Shown here: positions 32,128 to 38,763 of the stretch, one piece after another | How positions within the stretch are numbered: position 1 is the first letter of the stretch | Layout: each line of letters opens with the position of its first letter | Assembly: GCA_014360805.1 (NCBI GenBank) | Contig: JACIWU010000022.1 | Coordinates: 1 to 38,763 of the forward strand | Direction: 5' to 3' | Source: Chloroflexota bacterium | GTDB taxonomy: Bacteria; Chloroflexota; Anaerolineae; DTLA01 | DNA length: 38,763 nt | Translations under genes and position numbers: made by a program | Notes under the pieces: model-generated | The model's input: only the letters and a program-made list of their open reading frames with translations | Told to the model about the DNA's origin: nothing | Database searches by the model: none

Positions 32128-32273
32128 TAACTTCTTGCGGCGAAAGGAGGTGATCGGAAACCCCAATCATGGGCGGCGGGGCGGCCCGCTGCCATCCACC
32201 GGACCCTGAGTGCAGTTGGAATCCCAGGACCTTTGGCCCCATGGGCCAACAACGTACAGGAGGAGAGGTGTTT

Positions 32274-33419
32274 ATGAAAACGGCAAAGTACATCGGTTTG
32301 ATCGTACTGGTGGCCATGCTGGCCAGCCTGTTCGCGGGCTGCGGCGGCGGTGGCGCGAAGACCATCAAGATCGCCATCATCGCCCCCATGACCGGCGACG
32401 TGGGCACCTTCGGGGCGTCCACCCGCGACGGCGCGGTCCTGGCCTTTGAGGAGTGGAACGCCAAGGGCGGCGTCCTCGGCAAGCAGATTGAATGGGTGGT
32501 GGCCGATGGCCGTTGCGACCCCCAGGAAGCCCGCAACGCCGCCAACAAGGTGATTGACCAGGACAAGGTCAAGTTCATCGTAGGCGAGGTCTGCTCCAGC
32601 GCCTCCATCCCCGTCTCCGAGGTTGCCAACGAGAAGAAGGTGCTGCAGATCAGCCCGACTTCCACCAACCCCAAGGTTACGACCTTTGCGGACGGCTCCA
32701 CCAAGCCCTTCACCTTCCGCGCCTGCTTCATTGACCCGTTCCAGGGCACCGTGATGGCCAAGTTCGCCCTGGAGAACCTGGGGGCGAAGACGGCGGCCGT
32801 GCTGCTGGATCAGGGCAACGACTACGTGCGCGGCCTGGCCGAGTACTTCAAGGAGTCCTTTGAGAAGGGCGGCGGTAAGGTGGTGGTCTGGGAGACCTAC
32901 ACCAAGGACGACACCGACTTCTCGGCCATCCTGGCCAAGGTAGCCGATGCCAACCCCGACTTCCTGTTCCTGCCCGACTACTACAACAAGGTGAACCTCA
33001 TCGCCAAGCAGGCCAAGGAAAAAGGCATCACCTGCCCGATGGGCGGCGGTGATGGCTGGGACTCCGAGGAGTTGGATGTGGCAGCGGTGGACGGCGGCTT
33101 CTTCAGCAACCACTACGACGCCGCGGACCCGCGCCCCATCGTGCAGTCCTGGCTGAAGACCTACGGCGCTCGCTACGGCGGCAAGGTCCCCGATGCTCTG
33201 GCGACCCTTGCCTATGACGCGGCCAACATGCTTCTGACCGCCATCCAGCAGGCCGGCAGCGACGATCCCGAGAAAGTGCGCGTCGCGCTGGAGAAGATCC
33301 AGTTTGAGGGTGTTTCCGGCAAGATCACCCTGGACGCACAGCACAACCCGATCAAGTCGGCCGTCGTCATCTCCGTGAAAGATGGCAAGAAGACCTACAT
33401 GGCCACGGTGAACCCGTAG
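32274..33419 (+). CDS. livK: Branched-chain amino acid-type ABC transporter substrate-binding lipoprotein
   Basis: 381 residues. A lipoprotein signal (MKTAKYIGLIVLVAMLASLFAGC, lipobox around Cys23, given here by its ends: MKTAKY and LFAGC) precedes a type I periplasmic-binding fold (IKIAIIAPMTGDVGTFG, GEVCSSASIPVSEV). It captures the ligand outside the membrane for LivHMGF. The ATG at 32274 follows AGGAGGAGAGG. An in-frame ATG 35 codons upstream (32169) would bury the signal peptide and is rejected. Ligands of this family include branched-chain amino acids, amides and urea; the true one is not certain. Confidence 0.93.
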   Translation: MKTAKYIGLIVLVAMLASLFAGCGGGGAKTIKIAIIAPMTGDVGTFGASTRDGAVLAFEEWNAKGGVLGKQIEWVVADGRCDPQEARNAANKVIDQDKVKFIVGEVCSSASIPVSEVANEKKVLQISPTSTNPKVTTFADGSTKPFTFRACFIDPFQGTVMAKFALENLGAKTAAVLLDQGNDYVRGLAEYFKESFEKGGGKVVVWETYTKDDTDFSAILAKVADANPDFLFLPDYYNKVNLIAKQAKEKGITCPMGGGDGWDSEELDVAAVDGGFFSNHYDAADPRPIVQSWLKTYGARYGGKVPDALATLAYDAANMLLTAIQQAGSDDPEKVRVALEKIQFEGVSGKITLDAQHNPIKSAVVISVKDGKKTYMATVNP

Positions 33420-33437
33420 TGCCGAATCCAAAACTCT

Positions 33438-33469
33438 ACGCGGGGGGCGTATCCGCTCGCCCCCCGCGT
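33438..33469 (+). terminator. Perfect 12-bp hairpin between livK and livH
   Basis: ACGCGGGGGGCG (33438-33449) pairs fully with CGCCCCCCGCGT (33458-33469). No U-run follows, so it is unlikely to stop transcription alone. Such hairpins after a binding-protein gene commonly protect its mRNA and raise its level above the membrane genes. Confidence 0.7.
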
Positions 33470-33534
33470 GAGTGAGGACTCATGCACATCCTTTGGCCCC
33501 TGGTTTCTCAGAATCTCTGCTCAGGAGATTGAGC

Positions 33535-34827
33535 ATGAATCGTACTTTGAAGTCCTTGGCCGTGTTTCTCGGAGGGATTGCCCTCGGGGTTGCGGCGGCC
33601 GGTCTTTTCTTGATTCTCAATTCCTCCATCACGCCGGAGGAGATGCAAGCCTGGGACAAAGACGGCCTTGTCCCGGGCCTCGTGATGCAGGCCGGTTCCA
33701 TCGGTTTTGGCGTGTGGTTTCTGTACCTCGTGGGGTTGATTACCCGCGCCAAGGTGCTCAAGATGCCCGGCGCGGGGTTCGGCAAGATCGCCCGTTCGGT
33801 CGCGGGCAACGCACTCATGATCCTGCTGGCCATCTGGTTCCTCTGGCGGATGTTCATCCAGCACCCCGAGGGCGTGCTTATCAACCCCACCCTGTTTGCC
33901 CAGTACGTTGTGGATGGCATCCGTCTTGGTTTTGTGTATGCGCTTATCTCGCTGGGCTACACGATGGTGTACGGCATTGTGCGCCTCATCAACTTCGCCC
34001 ACGGCGACGTGTTCATGGTCGGCGCGTTCACGAGTTTCTACGCCATCAAGGCGATGCGGCTGCATGTGTTGCCGGCCCAACTGTTCCCGTCTCTGTCGCC
34101 GTGGGTGGCCATCACCATCGGCACAGTCCTGGTGATCATCTTGTCCATGGTCGTGTGCATGCTTCTGGCCGTCGTCATTGAGCGCGTGGCCTACAAACCG
34201 CTGCGGAACGCGCCGCGCATCGCTGCCCTCATCACCGCCATCGGCGTTTCGTTCTTCCTGGAGTACTTCTCGTCGCTGCCCGAGGTCTTTACCTCCAACT
34301 ACATTATCTACGAGCAGCCGTTCAAGGTCGTCAGTTGGAAGATTTTGGGCGTGCAGATTTCCAACGTAACGATCATCATCATCCTGGTCTCCATTCTGTT
34401 CCTGCTGCTGTTGCGCTGGATCGTGTACGGGACCAAACTGGGCAAGGCCATGCGCGCCACATCGTGGGACAAGCCCACGGCGCGCTTGATGGGCGTTGAT
34501 GTGGACGGCGTGATCACCAAGACCTTCGCCATCGGCGCGGCGCTGGCAGGGGCAGGCGGCGTCCTGTACGCCATCGCCTACCCGCAACTCATCGTGTTCA
34601 TGGGCATCATGCCGGGCCTCAAGGCCTTCGTGGCGGCGGTGCTGGGCGGCATCGGCAACCTGAATGGCGCGTTCGTGGGCTCCCTCATCATGGGTCAGGC
34701 CGAGATGCTGAGCGCCGGCTACATCCTGACCCCCATGCGTGACGCCATCGCCTTCACCATCCTCATCATCGTGCTTTTGATTCGGCCCACCGGCATCTTC
34801 GGCGAACCGGAGGGCGAGAAAGCGTAG
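33535..34827 (+). CDS. livH: Branched-chain amino acid-type ABC transporter permease LivH, N-terminally extended
   Basis: 430 residues, against roughly 290-310 for usual LivH. The canonical permease starts near residue 120 (FAQYVVDGIRLGFVYALISL, NFAHGDVFMVG) and includes the GxxxGxAGxLY-like and MPGLKAFVAAVLGG regions. The first 115 residues add about three more membrane helices (7-28, 50-70, 88-108), with no match I recognise. The ATG at 33535 follows CAGGAGATTGAG. It is the second gene of the liv operon and pairs with LivM to form the membrane channel. Confidence 0.92.
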   Translation: MNRTLKSLAVFLGGIALGVAAAGLFLILNSSITPEEMQAWDKDGLVPGLVMQAGSIGFGVWFLYLVGLITRAKVLKMPGAGFGKIARSVAGNALMILLAIWFLWRMFIQHPEGVLINPTLFAQYVVDGIRLGFVYALISLGYTMVYGIVRLINFAHGDVFMVGAFTSFYAIKAMRLHVLPAQLFPSLSPWVAITIGTVLVIILSMVVCMLLAVVIERVAYKPLRNAPRIAALITAIGVSFFLEYFSSLPEVFTSNYIIYEQPFKVVSWKILGVQISNVTIIIILVSILFLLLLRWIVYGTKLGKAMRATSWDKPTARLMGVDVDGVITKTFAIGAALAGAGGVLYAIAYPQLIVFMGIMPGLKAFVAAVLGGIGNLNGAFVGSLIMGQAEMLSAGYILTPMRDAIAFTILIIVLLIRPTGIFGEPEGEKA

Positions 34828-34926
34828 GCGCGCGCTGAGTCTGGGGGGGAGCGGGCTTTTGCCGCTGCACCCCGTGCGTTCCATGAGGACAGTTCTCACA
34901 AGAAATCGGCACACCGGAGACGGGTT

Positions 34927-36015
34927 ATGAAGAAAAGAAGGCTTGAGTTTCTCGGAGCATCCTGGCTCTTTTGGGTCGGCGCTATCGCCGTTTATGCGGT
35001 GATCCAGGTGCTGTTCAGCACCAACGTGATCACGGACTACATGAAGACGGTGATCCAACTGGGCTGCGTCATGGCGATTGTCAGTTTGGGGCTGAACCTC
35101 ATCTACGGGTTCAACGGCCAGTTCTCCCTGGGCCAGTGGGGGTTCTACGCCATCGGCGCCTACGCCTCGGCGGACATCACGTACCGCTACGCGGCAAAGG
35201 TGAGCATCCCCTTGGACTTGGGCTTCGCCACGTTTGACGCGGGGAAGATCGCCATCTTCCTGGTGGCCATCGCGTTCGGCGCGCTGCTGGCCGGGCTGGT
35301 CGCCTACCTGTTCGGCCTGCCCGTGCTGAAGATGGGCGGCGACTACTTCGGCATCGCCACGCTGGGGTTCACCATCGTGGTCAAGGTGCTGGCCGACAAT
35401 ACGGATACCATCCTGCCGTTCCCCGAGATGAAGGGGGCACGCGGAATGGTGGGAATCCCGCGCCTGACGACCTGGTTCTGGTCGTTCTTCCTGCTGGTGC
35501 TGTGCATCATCATCCTACGCAACATCCTGCATTCGTCCACGGGGCGCGCCATCGTCTCCGTGCGCGAGAACGAGATCGCGGCCAAGGCCATGGGCATAGA
35601 CACGGTGAAGTACAAGACGCTCTCGTTTGTCATCGGGGGCATCTACGCGGGGCTGGCGGGCGGCATCTACGCGCACCTGTACGCCTTCCTGCACCCCAGC
35701 CTGTTCCACTTCATCAAGTCCTTTGACCCGATGATCATCGTCGTGTTCGGCGGCCTGGGGTCCATCACCGGCACCGTCGTGGCCGCTTTCGCGTGGGCGC
35801 TTTCGCTGGAGGGGCTGCGGATTATCTTACCCTCTGGCGCCGAGGCTTGGCGGTATATCATCTACCCCATCGGTTTGCTGCTCATCATGCTGCTCAGGCC
35901 GCAGGGCCTGCTGGGCGGCATAGAATGGGGGTTCCTCAAGCCGATAGAGTGGCCGCGTCGGAAGTTTGACACAGGCGCGCCCTCTTTGGAAACCGCTGGT
36001 CAGGAGGCAGGGTGA
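34927..36015 (+). CDS. livM: Branched-chain amino acid-type ABC transporter permease LivM
   Basis: 362 residues with about nine hydrophobic helices. LivM signatures are NLIYGFNGQFSLGQWGFYAIGAYA (given by its ends, NLIYGFNG and AIGAYA), GDYFGIATLGF, VRENEIAAKAMGI and VFGGLGSITG. It is the second permease subunit. The ATG follows CGGAGACGGG, 99 bases after livH. Its stop shares a base with the livG start (TGATG), showing coupled translation. Confidence 0.94.
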   Translation: MKKRRLEFLGASWLFWVGAIAVYAVIQVLFSTNVITDYMKTVIQLGCVMAIVSLGLNLIYGFNGQFSLGQWGFYAIGAYASADITYRYAAKVSIPLDLGFATFDAGKIAIFLVAIAFGALLAGLVAYLFGLPVLKMGGDYFGIATLGFTIVVKVLADNTDTILPFPEMKGARGMVGIPRLTTWFWSFFLLVLCIIILRNILHSSTGRAIVSVRENEIAAKAMGIDTVKYKTLSFVIGGIYAGLAGGIYAHLYAFLHPSLFHFIKSFDPMIIVVFGGLGSITGTVVAAFAWALSLEGLRIILPSGAEAWRYIIYPIGLLLIMLLRPQGLLGGIEWGFLKPIEWPRRKFDTGAPSLETAGQEAG

Positions 36016-36804
36016 TGGGCCCATTACTGCAGGTAGAGCGATGCACCAAATACTTCGGCGGCCTGCGCGCGGTCTGCAACTTTGACATCACCGTCAACGA
36101 GGGCCAACTCGCCGGCCTCATCGGGCCCAACGGCGCGGGCAAAACTACCGTCTTCAACATGATCACCGGCCTGTACACCGTAACCGATGGCGACATCCTG
36201 TTTGACGGCAAGAGCATCGTCGGGATGGAACCACATGCCATCGCGCAACTGGGCATCTCGCGGACGTTCCAGAACATTCGCCTGTTCCCCAACCTGACGG
36301 TGCTGGACAACGTGCGCACGGCCTACCACACCCACGCGGGCTACGGCCTCCGCGACGCCATCTTCCGCACGCCGCACTTCTGGCGCAAGGAGCGGGAACT
36401 TACCGAGCGCGCGCAGGAGTTTCTGGCCGTGTTCAACCTGGCCGACCGCCAGGACGAGATCGCCAAGAACCTGCCCTACGGCGAGCAGCGGCGGCTGGAG
36501 ATCGCTCGCGCCCTGGCCACCAACCCCCGGCTGCTCCTACTGGATGAGCCTGCCGCAGGGATGAACCCGAAGGAAGTGGTCAACTTGATGGATCTGATTC
36601 ACTTCATCCGCGACAAGTTCTCGCTCACCATCCTGCTCATTGAGCACCAGATGCGCGTGGTCATGGGCATCTGCGAGGAGATCACCGTCATGGACTTCGG
36701 CGAGGTTATCGCACGGGGGACTGCTGCCGAAATCCAGAACAACCCGCGCGTCATTGAAGCCTATCTGGGCCGCGGCGCTGCGGCCAGACTCGGAGGGGTA
36801 CGGT

Positions 36805-36815
<11 letters not shown>
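36015..36815 (+). CDS. livG: Branched-chain amino acid-type ABC transporter ATPase LivG
   Basis: A 266-residue cytoplasmic ATPase. Walker A is GPNGAGKTT, the signature region is the LivG form LPYGEQRRLEIARAL, Walker B is LLLLDEPAAGMNP, and the switch histidine is in LIEHQM. Overlap of one base with livM and eleven with livF places it firmly in the operon. A GGAGG site precedes the ATG at 36015. Confidence 0.95.
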
Positions 36816-37515
<700 letters not shown>

Positions 37516-37536
37516 TTTCACCGGAATTCAAACCCA

Positions 37537-37566
37537 CGCCCCGGTGAAACGGCCGGGGCGTTTTTT
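37537..37566 (+). terminator. Intrinsic terminator of the liv operon, with a competing inverted repeat
   Basis: CGCCCCGG (37537-37544)/CCGGGGCG (37553-37560), followed by TTTTTT. A second perfect 10-base inverted repeat, GTTTCACCGG (37515-37524)/CCGGTGAAAC (37541-37550), shares bases with the terminator's left arm, so the two folds exclude each other. Confidence 0.88.
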
Positions 37567-37578
37567 ATGGAGCCAGGC

Positions 37579-38408
37579 ATGACCGCAACGCTGGAACTCG
37601 CGGAGGGCACATACCTGATCCCGTCGGGGTCCAACACGGGCCTCATCGTCGCCGACGGCCGGGCGCTCATCGTGGACGCCGGGCTGGACGCCGACACGGC
37701 CCGCCGCGTGGCTCGGGCGCTGGCCGAGTTGCAGGCGCGGCCTGTCGCCCTGCTCCTGACCCACGCCCACGCCGACCACTTCGGCGGGGCCAGCGCCATC
37801 GCCGAGCGGTTCGGGGTCCCCGTGTACGCCCCCGCGCTGGAGGCGGCCATCGTGGAGAACCCATACCTGGAGCCGCAGTTTCTGTTCTCGGGCGCGGCAC
37901 CGGTGCCCGAACTCCTCGGCAAGTTCACACTGGCCGCGCCGTGCCGCGTGAGCGCTATCGTGGAGCCAGGGCCGCTGGACGTGGCCGGCATCCCCGTTCA
38001 GGTTGTGCCCCTCGCCGGCCACGCGCCCAATCAGGTGGGCTACGGCTTCGGCGGGACGCTGTTCTGCGGCGACGTGTTCTTCCCAAGCGAGACGCTGGCG
38101 AAGCACCCGATTCCGTTCTGCGCCGATGTGGCCCGCGCGCTGGACGCGCTCCAGCGCCTGCCCGCGATGCCCTACGACTGCTTCGCGCCATCGCCGACAT
38201 CATCCTGCAAGCGTGCGCGGCCCCTACGTCCACCGGCGACCTGGTGCGGGCGGTCATGGATGGCCTGGGCGCGACGCTCAACCAGATCGCGCAGTACTGC
38301 CTGGCCCAGACGACGGTGCTGGCCTGCGCTGCATGGCTCCGCGCGCAGGGCCGCCTGGAGGTGCGCTTCGCCGACAATCGCATGCTGTGGGCGCGGACGA
38401 TGGCGTAG
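37579..38408 (+). pseudogene. Metallo-beta-lactamase-fold hydrolase gene, frameshifted with a probable internal deletion
   Basis: The first frame (from ATG 37579, behind GGAG, or ATG 37567) encodes an MBL-fold enzyme with THAHADH (zinc site), GHAPNQVGY and LFCGDVFF. It reads well to YDCF at about 38184. From 38187 the coding sense moves to another frame (AIADIILQACAAP... to RTMA, stop at 38408), a typical C-terminal helical domain of such hydrolases. The expected stretch between them, which normally carries the last metal-binding histidine, is absent. A deletion of a length not divisible by three explains both. It may be a true pseudogene or an assembly error. The first frame runs on, without sense, to 38583. 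Confidence 0.75.
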
Positions 38409-38479
38409 GCGCCCCGTGCCCCGCCTTGGCGGCACAAGGCATCGCTGCCTGCGGAGAGCCGCGAAACCGCCCGAAATGC

Positions 38480-38507
38480 TTGACAACAGCGGGGAATGTG
38501 GTATACT
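38480..38507 (+). promoter_or_regulatory. Predicted promoter of a gene running off the window
   Basis: TTGACA (38480-38485), 16-base spacer, TATACT (38502-38507). No gene starts for about 200 bases after it. Confidence 0.7.
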
Positions 38508-38512
38508 TGGTA

Positions 38513-38712
38513 CGCGTCTCGGGTGCGTCGGAAAGCCCAAACCGGCATCCCTTCACTGGCATATTGGGCTATGGCCCCGATGACGCGGTCTCCTCGTCGC
38601 AACGGTGCGGCACTCACCTTGGTGCGCCGGTTCTTGTTTGGAACGGAAACCAGAATCGGGTTCTGGGATACGACGGCGTTCCCGGCATTTGTGGGAAGGA
38701 GGTGATGCCCGG
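38513..38712 (+). promoter_or_regulatory. Folded leader with ribosome site in a hairpin
   Basis: CGCGTC-TCGGG (38513-38523) pairs with CCCGA-T-GACGCG (38576-38587, one bulged T), enclosing AGCCCAA/TTGGGCT (38534-38570). A second region contains shorter stems (for example GGCAC/GTGC). At the end, CCGGCAT (38682-38688) pairs with ATGCC-CGG (38705-38712, one bulge) and holds the strong AAGGAGGTG site in its loop. This suggests a leader acting on translation. I recognise no known class, and no convincing gene lies between 38409 and 38704. Confidence 0.5.
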
Positions 38713-38761
38713 AAGTTACCGCGATGTCTCAACGCAACAGGTACACCCGGTCAGATTGTAG
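38705..38761 (+). CDS. Possible 18-residue leader peptide
   Basis: ATG 38705 to TAG at 38761 encodes MPGSYRDVSTQQVHPVRL directly behind AAGGAGGTG. The spacing to that site is very short. The other frame from ATG 38724 is the alternative product. Confidence 0.25.
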   Translation: MPGSYRDVSTQQVHPVRL

Positions 38762-38763
38762 AG
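38724..38763 (+). CDS. Partial gene start cut by the window edge
   Basis: ATG 38724 opens MSQRNRYTRSDCR and continues past the end of the window. The strong AAGGAGG site lies about 20 bases upstream, rather far. The product cannot be identified from 13 residues. Confidence 0.3.
   Translation, partial: MSQRNRYTRSDCR

Noticed and set aside
33508-35058. 516-codon minus-strand frame across livH
   Set aside because: Antisense shadow spanning livH and the livH-livM gap; composition and lack of motifs are typical of shadows.
38003-38761. 252-codon plus-strand frame across the MBL end and the leader
   Set aside because: It crosses a promoter and a folded leader and shows no coding features outside short stretches.

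Overview
The window is a GC-rich chromosomal segment from a bacterium that makes selenoproteins. Two genes contain an in-frame UGA in a selenocysteine context: a respiratory formate dehydrogenase and selD itself. Other traits are lipoproteins with lipoboxes, a large multihaem NapC/NirT-type cytochrome, a complete liv ABC importer, and sigma70-type promoters with 16-18 bp spacers. Spurious peptides read from its short intergenic repeats are of a kind I associate with Chloroflexota (Anaerolineae-like) genomes. That phylum is an inference from gene style, not proven by a marker. No phage, insertion sequence or CRISPR array is visible.

Layout. 1-2.3 kb: a bifunctional Rel/SpoT gene (minus). 2.3-7.1 kb: a signalling block with a membrane histidine kinase and a receiver-kinase hybrid (plus), facing a lone receiver protein and an unusual Lrp/AsnC-receiver fusion (minus). 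7.3-15.2 kb: a long minus-strand run that starts at a strong promoter and encodes two receiver-only proteins, a double-ACT protein, the Sec-containing formate dehydrogenase FdnG-FdnH-FdnI, the accessory protein FdhE and a haem O synthase-like prenyltransferase. 15.2-19 kb: LysM-M23 peptidase, Rho and class II fructose-1,6-bisphosphatase (minus). 19-22.4 kb: a membrane protein and a secreted HExxH protein, separated and flanked by tandem and dispersed repeats. 22.4-25.3 kb: a structured-RNA transcription unit, then a selenium block (cysteine desulfurase-like protein, DUF3343 protein, selD). 25.5-31.7 kb: a metallophosphoesterase with degraded metal ligands, a DUF1786 protein, a small membrane protein, the multihaem cytochrome, a NERD-like protein and plsX. 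31.8-37.6 kb: tRNA-Leu(GAG), a structured leader and livKHMGF ending at a terminator. 37.6-38.8 kb: a broken metallo-beta-lactamase gene, then a second promoter with a folded leader running off the window.

How the parts fit. The selenium genes supply selenophosphate needed for selenocysteine in the formate dehydrogenase. That enzyme would pass electrons from exported formate oxidation through FdnH and FdnI to quinone, and the multihaem cytochrome could serve the same membrane electron pool. Three of the four receiver proteins share an unusual loop and insertion. Two are co-transcribed with the formate dehydrogenase and one is fused to an Lrp-type DNA-binding domain, so the two kinases and these receivers may form one circuit controlling formate respiration. 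This is an inference from sequence and position.

The strongest candidates for something undescribed are the receiver/Lrp-receiver family tied to formate dehydrogenase, the folded transcript upstream of the selenium genes, and the two folded leaders near 32.05 kb and 38.6 kb.
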